From positions 9,459,001 to 9,523,000 of the forward strand of contig NC_084725.1 in assembly GCF_033807575.1 (NCBI RefSeq): a stretch of 64,000 bases of DNA. Reading direction: 5' to 3'. The stretch is from Cydia pomonella (lineage: Eukaryota > Arthropoda > Insecta > Lepidoptera > Tortricidae). The notes beneath the pieces are model-generated. The model was not told where the DNA came from. It saw only the letters and a list, made by a program, of their open reading frames with translations, and searched no databases. The translations under genes and the position numbers were made by a program. Positions 54,448-64,000 of the stretch are shown here, piece by piece. Within the stretch, counting starts at the first letter, position 1. Each line of letters begins with the position of its first letter.

Positions 54448-56481
54448 TTAATCGACTTCTTCAATGGTGGGGCCGTCATTTCTGCCTTGATATCCAGGCA
54501 TACCTCCCATGCCACCGGGCATGCCTCCCATTCCGCCCATGCCCCCGGGCATGCCTCCCATTCCGCCCATGCCCCCGGGCATGCCTCCCATTCCGCCCAT
54601 GCCTCCCATTCCACCCATGCTACCGGGCATGTCTCCTTGGTTGCCGCCCGCGCCGCCGCCGTGCATCTTGGTCATCACCGGCGAGCACACTCTCTGCACC
54701 TCCTTCAGCTTATGCTCGTACTCTTCCACCTCGGCCAGAGAGTTGTTGTCCAGCCATCTCAGCGTCTCCTCGCACTCGCTGCGAGCAGTGTTCTTGTCCT
54801 GCCCGCTCAGCTTGTCTCCCGCGTCGTCCAAGGCTTGCTTCACGCTGAATACATAGGCCTCAAGCTGGTTTCTTGCTGATACCCTCTTCCTCTGCTTCTC
54901 ATCTTCATCCTTGTAGCGCTCGGCCTCGGCGAGCATTCTGTCGATGTCCGCCTGGGACAGTCTTCCTCGGTCGTTTTTGATGACAATGTTCTTGCTCCGT
55001 CCGGTGCTGTTCTCCTTGGCCGACACGTTCAAGATGCCGTTAGCGTCGATGTCGAAGGTGACGTCGATCTTGGGCACCCCTCTGGGCGCGGGCGGGATGC
55101 CGGTCAAGTCGAACGTGCCCAGCAAGTTGTTGTCCTTCGTCATGGCGCGCTCGCCCTCGTACACCTGTATGGTGACTGCCGGCTGGTTGTCAGAGTACGT
55201 CGTGAAGGTCTGAGACTGCTTGGTCGGGATCTTAGAGTTGCGTTCGATGATTTTGGTCATGACGCCGCCGGCCGTCTCGATGCCCAGAGACAACGGCGAC
55301 ACGTCCACCAGCAACACGTCCTGGATCTTGGAGTCGTTGGATCCACTGAGGATGGCCGCCTGCACCGCCGCTCCGTAGGCCACCGCCTCGTCGGGGTTGA
55401 TGGAGAGATTCAGCTGCTTGCCGCCGAAGAAGTTCTGCAGAAGGCTCTGAATCTTCGGTATGCGAGTCGAGCCCCCGACGAGCACGACGTCGTGGATCTG
55501 GCTCTTGTCCAGTTTAGCGTCGCGCAGCGCCTTCTCGACCGGCTCCAGCGTGCCGCGGAACAGATCGGCGTTGAGCTCTTCGAAGCGCGCGCGGGAGACG
55601 CGCGTGTAGTAGTCGATGCCCTCGTACAGCGCGTCGATCTCTATCGACGCCTCGGTGCTGGACGAGAGGGTGCGCTTGGCGCGTTCGGCGGCCGTCCGCA
55701 GGCGTCGCAGCGCGCGGGTGTTGCCGCGCAGATCTTTCTTGTACTTGCGTTTGAACTCGTCCGCTAGATGGTTCACTAGCCTATTGTCGAAGTCCTCGCC
55801 TCCGAGATGCGTGTCGCCGGCCGTCGCCTTCACCTCGAACAGCGAGCCCTCGTCGATGGTGAGGATGGACACGTCGAAAGTGCCGCCGCCGAGATCGAAG
55901 ATCAACACGTTGCGCTCGCCCTTTAAGTTCTTGTCCAAGCCGTACGCGAGCGCGGCGGCGGTGGGCTCGTTGATGATCCGCAGCACGTTGAGGCCGGCGA
56001 TGGCGCCCGCGTCCTTGGTGGCTTGGCGCTGCGAGTCGTTGAAGTAAGCCGGGACCGTGATGACGGCGTCCCGCACTGTCGTGCCTAAGTACGCCTCGGC
56101 CGTCTCCTTCATCTTCGTCAACACCATGCTGCTGATCTCCGCCGGCGCGAACCTCTTTGTCTCGCCTTTGAACTCAACCTGGATCTTTGGCTTGCCACAG
56201 TCGCTGATGACTTTAAACGGCCAGTGCTTCATGTCCGCCTGTATCTTCGGGTCGTCGAATTTGCGTCCGATGAGTCGCTTGGCGTCGAACACCGTGTTGT
56301 TGGGGTTGAGCGCGACTTGGTTCTTCGCGGCGTCGCCGATGAGTCGCTCGGTGTCCGTGAACGCGACGTAGGATGGTGTGGTCCGGTTGCCCTGGTCGTT
56401 CGCGATGATCTCCACATTCCCGTGCTGGTAAACTCCCACACAAGAGTAAGTCGTTCCAAGATCAATTCCTACAGCTGGCAT
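54448..56481 (-). CDS. hsp70: Heat-shock protein 70 (cytosolic, inducible type), copy 3
   Basis: An intact intronless 677-residue Hsp70 in the opposite orientation to copies 1 and 2. The start is the conserved MPAVG at 56481; an in-frame ATG 36 bases upstream falls in the leader and is less likely. It has all Hsp70 signatures (IDLGTTYS, IFDLGGGTFD, VVLVGGSTRIPK, the DVLLVD linker) and the terminal EEVD. The GGMP tract is shorter and arranged as GGMGGMGG blocks, unlike copy 2. It differs from the other two by more substitutions (for example Thr for Met in KGETKR, Ala for Pro-Glu in FAPAE, Ala for Ser in LNADLF), so it is the most diverged member. The cytosolic chaperone role follows from the family. 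Confidence 0.98.
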   Translation of the reverse strand: MPAVGIDLGTTYSCVGVYQHGNVEIIANDQGNRTTPSYVAFTDTERLIGDAAKNQVALNPNNTVFDAKRLIGRKFDDPKIQADMKHWPFKVISDCGKPKIQVEFKGETKRFAPAEISSMVLTKMKETAEAYLGTTVRDAVITVPAYFNDSQRQATKDAGAIAGLNVLRIINEPTAAALAYGLDKNLKGERNVLIFDLGGGTFDVSILTIDEGSLFEVKATAGDTHLGGEDFDNRLVNHLADEFKRKYKKDLRGNTRALRRLRTAAERAKRTLSSSTEASIEIDALYEGIDYYTRVSRARFEELNADLFRGTLEPVEKALRDAKLDKSQIHDVVLVGGSTRIPKIQSLLQNFFGGKQLNLSINPDEAVAYGAAVQAAILSGSNDSKIQDVLLVDVSPLSLGIETAGGVMTKIIERNSKIPTKQSQTFTTYSDNQPAVTIQVYEGERAMTKDNNLLGTFDLTGIPPAPRGVPKIDVTFDIDANGILNVSAKENSTGRSKNIVIKNDRGRLSQADIDRMLAEAERYKDEDEKQRKRVSARNQLEAYVFSVKQALDDAGDKLSGQDKNTARSECEETLRWLDNNSLAEVEEYEHKLKEVQRVCSPVMTKMHGGGAGGNQGDMPGSMGGMGGMGGMGGMPGGMGGMGGMPGGMGGMGGMPGGMGGMPGYQGRNDGPTIEEVD

Positions 56482-56599
56482 TTTTCGTAATTTGTTTTTA
56501 ATAACTTTTTTGCACAATACAATAATGTATCACGTAATATACTCGAGAGGAATTCGCCACTCAACTTCTTCGTACTTTCGCTATCGTGTTAAGTAATAT

Positions 56600-56753
56600 A
56601 CTGATTTCGCGCCAATGCGCTGTTGCGTATATACCCCTCCACTAACGGCCAATCACAGCCAAGCATTTTCTAGATAAATCTCGACAGCTGGTCGGCGGCC
56701 AATGGGGGCGATGTGGGGTCTCGGGTGTTCTCGACTGTTCAGCGTTCAAGAAC
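56600..56753 (-). promoter_or_regulatory. hsp70 copy 3 heat-shock promoter
   Basis: On the minus strand an initiator TCAGT is at 56604-56600 and a TATATAC box at 56633-56627. A reversed-CCAAT region (ATTGGCC) lies near 56656, and heat-shock units lie at about 56667-56690 and 56728-56753 (TTC, GAC, TTC in two-base register). The leader is about 121 bases. Confidence 0.82.
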
Positions 56754-56884
56754 AAGCTAGAAATACATCTCTCACGAGTCAGAAAGAGAAGGAAGCAAAG
56801 TTAGGAATACCAGACTTTAAAAAAAATCTTGACTTATACGATTTATTTTACTTTTTTGTATGCATCAAAGTTTATAAAGAATAT

Positions 56885-57320
56885 TAAAAATGTCCGCGTG
56901 GATTTATTTCCCAAACACACGCTTTTGACCCCTTTTTAACCATATTAAGGCTGTAATTTAAAAAACACCTGAATTATTTTTCGTACACTCTAATATTTTC
57001 TCTTCCTACCAATTTCAAGTCCCTGCTTAAATCGTTGCCGTACGCTTGTACGGTTAGCTAAAAATAGGATGAATTTTCAAATACACGCTTTTATTACTGT
57101 TCTCGTATTTTATGAAAACACCATATATTAAGTAACTTAATAAAAACTTGATCCCCAAACAAACTTTCATCCCCTTTTTAACAATCTTAGGAGATGAGTT
57201 TCCAAAATCGTTGAAATTACTTATCTTCTATTTTAATGTAGTCTGTAAATTTCAACTTTCTAGCTTTGCTACGGCTCTGCGTTGATGAATCAGTCAGTCA
57301 GTCAGGCGACAGTTTGATTC
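56885..57320. repeat. Degenerate interspersed repeat ending in (GTCA)n
   Basis: It contains repeated ACACGCTTTT / CCCCTTTTTAAC blocks and ends with GATGAATCAGTCAGTCAG. A related end is at 53290-53345. Confidence 0.45.
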
Positions 57321-57790
57321 GTTGAACATAAGTCTTGTAAGATTTAATATTGTTAATCTTTTGTGGAAGAGCGGTTGTCTCTTAACTTAATATAATAGGT
57401 AACTTGAATACTTAAAAATAGGCACCAGCATGGTTATTGAAATGTTATTTTAAGTTATTGAATTTTTTTTAATGTTATTTATATATGTTATGCAAGTATG
57501 TAATTTGTAATAGTACTCGGATTATGAACCTCAAGACGATAAACAGGACTCCAAATGCATTTGTTTGGCAACGTTTTTAATTTAGTGGGTGAGTAGTAGG
57601 TCACCTTTTGTGTATTTACTTTATTAAATCTATAATTAATTCATTCTTATGCTTCCTTTCACTTTGCAAAAATAAAATCTGTTTTTACTTGTTTTGAAAT
57701 AATTAATCTTGCTTAAATATATATCATGATATATATCTGGAAACTTAAATATGTTTAAAATATTTATAATTATTAGCGAAAATATTATCT

Positions 57791-57945
57791 TTTGCTGTGG
57801 TATCCCCGACCTGCATAGTGTTTTTAACGCGGAATTGGCCCTCGACTGCTACGACGTAAGAAAAGAATAGCGCTATACTTCGAATCACGTATTTGAATGG
57901 GACAGTGAATAATGAACACAATACAATTTCTAGCAATTTCGCGAA
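57791..57945 (-). promoter_or_regulatory. Distal shared block and HSE-like cluster upstream of hsp70 copy 3
   Basis: The block GGGGATACCACAGC is at 57807-57791 on the minus strand, and AGCGCTATTCTTTTCTTACG (about 57875-57856) matches copy 2. The plus-strand units TTC (57928), GCA, TTC (57938) and GAA (57943) form a degenerate heat-shock element. Confidence 0.45.
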
Positions 57946-59586
57946 AGTAGTAAGAAATTTTGCTCAATTACTAAAACTAAAAGATTTAGGGTACTTATTA
58001 GGTATAATTTGTGATATAATCTATTATTATTCGCGAAATTCAGTAGCAATTTATTGTTTAAAAATAAAGGAGAATGGGCAATTTGTCCCATGGATGTATA
58101 CTGTTGAGACATATCTCGTTTGAAAGGGTTTACTCTTAGCATTATTTTATTGTATGACACCAACTTTGGATAACGTGCAGGGACTGAGCAATTTAAAAAA
58201 AAGAGTGGCCAATATAAACTGTTGTTTTACAAAGTACTTGTTATGTAGCCGGTTGTTAGGTGTTTTGTATGAAAGAATATGAGAAATTCTAGATTTCTGT
58301 TTACCACTACTTACGTTTAAGTACGTACAGGGCTGGAATTAGTTGATATAACATATGCTTGAATTAAAAATACTGCTATTAAACACTGAAACTTGCTTGT
58401 ATACTCAAGCCATATATATCATTTAAAAGACATTTTTATAAGGTATTTTAATATATATATACTTGCACTCAAATGCTTGCAGGGGCGGTAATAAAACGAG
58501 TTTTTTCGTTAATTAATTGTGGTAAATGCCGCTTTGTTTGTTCTACCTGGCACTAGATGGAGCCTTGGTAGCAGTTTGGGTAATTTTTACTATTGGTATA
58601 TACATTTGAGTCATATCCTATTTGGAAGGTCTTCAATTAAGCATTAATTACTTATATGACACCAAAGACCGAAAATGTCCAGGGAAGATGATATTAATAA
58701 TTTTGATCATGCGCTGCGGCGTAAACTGGAACTAAAAAATGTCATTCATATAGAGTTACTTTTGTAACCATTTACATCACTTTGCATGCCTGAAATATAA
58801 TGAAAAAGTAATTTATATATTTTTTTAAATTATTACCGCTCAATAAATGGCACTAAACTACTTAATTATGATTTTTCAAATCCTCTCTAGTACTGACATC
58901 TTGCGTGCAATAGGAGAACCGAATGAGCGGCATATGCTGGATCCGTATAGACGCTTATAAACGCTAAAAAATGTCACCGAAGAATAAGTTTGTTTAACGG
59001 AACTTTGACAATAAAACGAGTGGTTACCTTGAACTAGTAAGTTTCGTCTATTTATCTCTCTTGGTCTTACATATTCGAGTGATAAAGGTAGAAAAAACAT
59101 TATATTTTTTAAAGTTCGCGTTATGTCCCGCTAGAAACGTTATATAAACTTATTATTAAACATGAAATAAGATTCCTAAGCAATAAGTAGGTAAGTAAAT
59201 GTATTTATGGAGTAGTTGGAGTACCATAATTAGCAGCAAGAAAATAAATCTAAGTTTATATGTTACTATAAAATAAATCGTAAAAAGGTACTATGTACAT
59301 ACTTGTTTTGTCTCTCTGCAGGAAAATTGTGTAAAAGTGAAACATTTGAGATTGCGTCGCGGTTCAAAGCAACGTTCCCTTCGTTTGCCATATGAATCAG
59401 GATTAAATTGTGTAGTTTTAAGTTCTCATGTAAGTGAATTGTCAAATTCTTAGTGAGAATAAAGAATCTTAAACCTAAAATTAACGCAGTGAATACATTA
59501 CAAGTATCAGCGACTCTTAACTGCTTGCCAAGCTAAGATAGTAGCTGTATTTCGTTCCATTATATATACATATGAAATAAAAAAAA
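57946..59586. other. Intergenic, no gene recognised
   Basis: AT-rich with only chance frames. No TIR pair or LINE motif was found. Confidence 0.45.
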
Positions 59587-60050
59587 TTGAATACATTTAA
59601 CACCTTTATTTCATATAAATTGAAAAATAACTGACGGCATACATTTTCTTCACGGTCGCAGAAATATTAGCAGGATGAGTCGACAAGTTAATTTAAAGCA
59701 AGCATTGGTGAATAGGTGCATCCAGATCCAGATAAGAGAATGCATGGTTATTGCGCCAATCTCGGACCATTTGCGATTGGTTTGCTAAGGGCACCGCTAG
59801 CTGGTGCGGATGCACAGAGCACTTATACATACCTTATTAAATAAAAACTTTTGAATACATTTAACATCTTTATTTCATATAAATTGAAAAATAAGTGACG
59901 GCATAGATTTTCTTCACGGTCGCACAAATATTATCAGGACGAGTCGACAAGTTATTTTAAAGCAAGCATTGGTGAATAGGTGCATCCAGATCCAGATATG
60001 GGAATGCATGGTTATTGCGCCAATCTCGGACCATTTGCGATTAGTTTGCT
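59587..60050. repeat. Tandem duplication of a 200-bp unit
   Basis: 59587-59786 and 59851-60050 are about 95% alike by eye, offset by 264 bases. Each copy leads directly into part of the GCTAGCTGG-family MITE, so the MITE end was copied with it. Confidence 0.85.
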
Positions 60051-60184
60051 AGCTGGAGCGGGTTAACGAAAAACAGTAACTGAGGACGCTAACTGGCGCG
60101 GACGCGTGCGACGAATTTTACCTACAAAGGCACCCGCGCGCGTGCACCCGCTCCGTGCACTCGCGCCAGCTAGCAAACGCCCTT
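60050..60184. mobile_element. GCTAGC-family MITE, copy C (left end deleted)
   Basis: It has GAGCGGGTTAACGAAAAACAG and ends GCGCCAGCTAGCAAACGCCC. Compare 5142-5296 and 34689-34831. Confidence 0.7.
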
Positions 60185-60712
60185 AACCTTTTGAACGTCA
60201 AGAACATCTAAAGGCGCCGTCACTAGACATGATTTAAGGGCCATGAACACATTAATGATTATAGCTGTTATAATCGCTGTCAAAGTCCCTAATGTAATAC
60301 TCATGCATTTTCAAGCTCACTTGCGCCCGTGACCTTGGCATGTGAGTAACGTTTTTGTTATGGCGTTGAAAGGGTAAAGTATCAATGTCGTAATGCGTCG
60401 CTAGCGCGTTATTTTCAAATCGCACCCGTGCTCCCGTGTTGGACTGCACACGCGGTGTACACTTCTTGATATTGTAACCGTTTGTGCGCCTAGATAACAC
60501 AAGTACACATACACAACTCACAAAATGCTCGCGTGTTCTTGTTTCTATGTAAAGTACGTCTTCTAGGGCCGCGGATTGGACCCTCGCGACCGGCGGGGCG
60601 GTGAGCGGCATACATTGGTCGCAATGCAAGCTGTAAAGCTAGTGCAGTGCATGAGGTACGCGCGGCTTTCTCTCACCACATCTTTAGGTGTTCTTGCCGT
60701 TCAAAAGGCTAA
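60183..60712. mobile_element. piggyBac-like non-autonomous element
   Basis: TTAA (60183) precedes CCTTTTGAACGTCAAGAAC. The right end GTTCTTGCCGTTCAAAAGG is followed by CTAA, a one-base-diverged TTAA. The ends match the element at 33480-33598. A 125-codon minus-strand frame inside has no transposase motif I can name. Confidence 0.65.
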
Positions 60713-61596
60713 AAGCACCTAATGAGGGTGCTTTACATTAGCTAGATGCCGGCCCACACGCCGATCCGGTGTGCAGGCTAAGGAAATCGCTATGTAGGCC
60801 AATTCGAAAGTGCAACTGACATTAAACCAATTTTAGAATAATATTGGAATGATACCATTTATCTGTCATTCGTGCGTTCATTTCGCACTTATACGCATGT
60901 ATTTGTGTGAGCGAGATGCCCGCAACTAACTGATATGATTCCAATATTACTCTAATATCGGTGTGCACGCCCCTTTTTATTCATAAGCAAGGTAAGATTG
61001 AACCACTATAGAAGGCAGCGAAGAGGCCGGCAATGGAACTGGTAGCGTTTGATGGAGACAATCAGTTTTCTGTCAAATGCAAGTTCAAATTGGCCTGACT
61101 GTCTCACTCGCACACCGGAGCACCGTTTCATATAAGCGTACTTTGTTATATCCAATCGACCCGCTCTATTCAGTAGGTTTCATTATCTCGATCCATCAGT
61201 TAGTAACAATCTCTTCAATCTGGTGGATCGAGATGGTGGATCCTACTGGACAGATGGAACCTATGGATAGGAAAACGTTATGCTCAACAATTTGGTAGCA
61301 GAAGCGATGTGATTTTTTTAAATCGCGACTGTGTCATTGACATAATATATCTGAGGACGGGCCTTACGGGCAATAAGAATGGGGCCAGTACAGCGGTGTT
61401 ACGCACACGAGTTTGAGCCAATCGTGCAGTCTAACGCCACAAGTGCCACAACGTGATTGGTTGACGAGTTCGCATTACGCACGCGATTGATCGCATCTAG
61501 TTGCGTTAGACAGCACGATTGGCTCGAATTTGTGAATGACACAACTGAACTAGCACTATCGTTATTGCCCCTAAGGTCGGTCTTTAGATATATGGT

Positions 61597-62590
61597 AAGC
61601 GTCAGGATGGCGGTGGACCTCAGCGAATTTCAAAGAAATATTTATAACCATATTGTACCTTCTGTGTACCTCAGTGTACCTTTAATAGAAACCAGTGTAC
61701 CTTTCCCCAAAACGAGATATTTTACAAAACGGTCCACCCGCCAACCTGACGTCAGGATGGCGGGTGGACCTATGAAATCTTGCATTATACCGCACTAAAA
61801 GTATGCAGTTATATTGTGCATGAGTTTAGCCTAGCTTGTTTTGGGGAGAGGTACACCGGTTTCTATTTCTATTTACAGAGGTACACTGAAGGTACAGTCA
61901 CCATCATATATATCGCAGCGGCCAAGGTACCCACGAATATCTGAACATGCCTCTACTGTCAAGAGGTTAGAGTGCGTGTTTAGATATCTATGAGCACCTC
62001 GGCCACTCCGATATATCTGATGGCGACTGTACCATATAACTGCATACTTTTAGTGCGGTATAATGTAAGGTTTCATAGGTCCAACCGCAATCCTGACGTC
62101 AGAATGGCGGGTGGAGTTTTTCTTAAATATCTTGTTTTGGGTTAGGTACACAGAAGGTACAGTATGTTTATACTTACTTACTGCTGTGGCGCAGCGACCC
62201 GAAGTGGATCTTGGCCTCCGACACCAAAGACCGCCATGCTTCTCTGTCCAAAACCGTTTCCATCTAGTCGACGGCGCCGAGTTCGCTAAGGTCTTTTTGC
62301 ATTTCGTCTCTCCAGCGGGACCTACCTAGGACGTCTAGACGGTCTTCGGCCATTTGGAACTTCAGAGTACGCCCTCCAGGCTGCACGATCCTCACCCATC
62401 TGGACTACGTGCCCGAGTCATCGGAGTCTGGCAGCGTGAAAAATCCTAGGACCCACACGTGGAGAGGATGGAACCTGGAGACTCCACAGGAATCAGGAGA
62501 TTGAAGATCTGGTGTCCGAGCCGAACGTCATTGGATGTTTATAAATATTTCTTTGAAATTCGCTGAGGTCCACCCGCCATCTAGACGCCA
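61597..62590. mobile_element. Nested foldback cluster
   Basis: The outer arms GGTGGACCTCAGCGAATTTC (about 61610) and their complement (about 62558) enclose further inverted pairs: GTCCACCCGCC...GGCGGGTGGAC near 61723-61768, a 47-base pair 61768-61814 / 62034-62080, and an inner GGTACAGTCACCATC / GATGGCGACTGTACC pair at 61893-62033. Confidence 0.75.
62170..62420 (-). mobile_element. LINE C-terminal fragment inside the foldback cluster
   Basis: The minus strand reads R-W-R-D-E-M-Q-K-D-L then DREAWRSLVSEAKIHFGSL, the tail of an RTE/CRE-like LINE ORF, interrupted by one stop. Confidence 0.65.
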
Positions 62591-62599
62591 GATGTCAAT

Positions 62600-64000
62600 G
62601 CCGAGTGCGACCGCCCTTAAAGCGGTGTATTATCTCTAGTCTCTCCAATATGTTCTCGTAGTGGGTCCACAGAGTTTATTTTAAGTGTTATCATAAACAG
62701 TGTTCACCAGCGGGTCTACGGGTACCTAATTATTTTTACCATGGGCCGACCATGAACACGATTCTATTTTGAACCCGTTGCCCGCGTAGCTACTTCAGTC
62801 TTAGGCGGTATATACTCTACACCACGTTCACAAAAGATTGATATTTTAGGTAAAAACTCACATTTCGCTATATTTGTCCATAGTAAATACTAATTCAAAA
62901 ACTACTGAAGGGCCTAAAATCTTCTGTGATAGTAATGTAGAAATAAATACTGTTGACAGGCGGTCAACGGTATTTAGTACAATAATTACACTAAAACAAT
63001 TCGTATAGAATACAGAACCTATGAATAATATATACCTAGAGAATCTAACTTTAATGCAATAATATAATTGAACAAAAGAAATACATTAGTACGAGTAGTA
63101 CGATCAACCTATATGTCTATTTTTAATAGTCTTAATGTTCGTGTATTGGTTCTGTATTCTATGGCCATTAATTATGCTTTATTTTTCAACTTTCTTTGAC
63201 TACACACAAGTACACATTATATTTGCTTTTTTCTTGAACTTTATCTTGCCCATGTTCGATTCTTCTTATGTCGATGCATCCTCATTATTGCCGTATGGTT
63301 TCTGAAAATATAATAACAGTTTTTGTATTGTTTTCTAATACCTATGTTTGAAGTCGGTTTCCTATTTTTAAGAGAAGTTTTTTTTCATGTAAGTACCGTC
63401 AAGTGGGGTAAATTAGAGCAGATGGGATACCTATCGACAATTATGTCAATAAACAGTTTTACGTTCCATCAAGAATTGAGAGGTTGCCTCAATTCCTCAT
63501 GGAACCCATGATGTAAGCTAGACCTTTACACAAATATTCCTTAAACCTCGTTAAGCAAGTAGCTTCTTTACAAACATAACAAAGAAGACAAATCGTCTAG
63601 CGTGAAATACGCATCGTTAAAGAGTTCTTTTCTGGTCCTGATCAGAAGTTCCACTTCTTCAAATAGCACTTTTTTGAATGGCAATGCCTGGTCTGTTGAT
63701 GAAACTAAAAAATGCCTATAAGATTTGGGGAGTTCCCTTAATTCCTCGTGGTTTTGTCAAAAATAGGACCATCTTGGAACTATATACCCACTTTCAAACC
63801 ATAACTAATTTTCAACATTGGTTCAGAAATGACGAAGATCTTACTTAACATATATACAAAAAAAAAGTTTTTGTAGTCGGTTAAAAAGTAGTATCTTTAC
63901 AATCCTTCCGTCCTTTTATTAAGAAGGGATGACTACTACAATTTGCTTACTAAGTAAGTACTTACTTACTATTAGTATCAGATTGGAGTCGACTCGAGAG
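62600..64000. other. Repeat-rich intergenic DNA, no gene recognised
   Basis: Two similar stretches around GCCTCAATTCCTCATGG (about 63487) and CCCTTAATTCCTCGTGG (about 63734) suggest part of a longer dispersed repeat. Nothing else is supported. Confidence 0.4.

Noticed and set aside
60252..60629. 125-codon minus-strand frame as a host gene
   Set aside because: It lies wholly inside a TTAA-flanked element and shows no recognisable domain.

Overview
The window looks like nuclear DNA of a moth or butterfly (inference). Genes are few, the intergenic DNA is AT-rich, and there is a dense load of short inverted-repeat elements, tRNA-derived SINEs and jockey/CR1-type LINE remnants of kinds common in Lepidoptera. 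No bacterial operons, CRISPR arrays, rRNA genes or true tRNA genes were seen. All coordinates, splice sites and alignments were read by eye. | Heat-shock genes: three intronless hsp70 genes lie at 2761-4781 (+), 14903-16957 (+) and 54448-56481 (-). Each has heat-shock elements, a TATA box, an initiator and a ~120-base 5' leader. Copies 2 and 3 are intact cytosolic Hsp70s ending in GGMP repeats and EEVD. Copy 1 has lost one G near 4515 and would stop about 100 residues early. All three also share an element about 1.0-1.4 kb upstream that contains HSE-like sequence. In copy 1 this element faces a good TATA box on the opposite strand, which suggests a divergent heat-inducible transcript. | Central gene: most of 18.7-49.6 kb is one minus-strand gene. 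I reconstructed 19 coding exons whose splice phases chain without a break into about 1431 codons. The product is a Lys/Ser/Arg-rich, probably nuclear, protein with a proline-rich C terminus. I do not recognise the family. Three of its exons are embedded in tandem duplications: 172 bp x5 at 41.5-42.4 kb, three decaying copies at 32.5-33.2 kb, and 124 bp x8 at 29.8-30.8 kb. | Mobile DNA: a long but broken LINE with two ORFs fills 5.9-11.1 kb on the minus strand, and shorter LINE pieces lie near 21.5, 26.1, 38.6, 50-51 and 62.2 kb. Two tRNA-promoter repeat families and at least 15 foldback/TIR elements are scattered through introns and flanks. They include TTAA-flanked piggyBac-like MITEs, one hAT-like MITE, an 810-bp TIR element inserted in the hsp70 copy 2 upstream region, a nearly perfect 105-bp-arm palindrome near 20.05 kb, and a ~290-bp-arm foldback at 37.5-38.2 kb. 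The last 8 kb holds no recognisable host gene.
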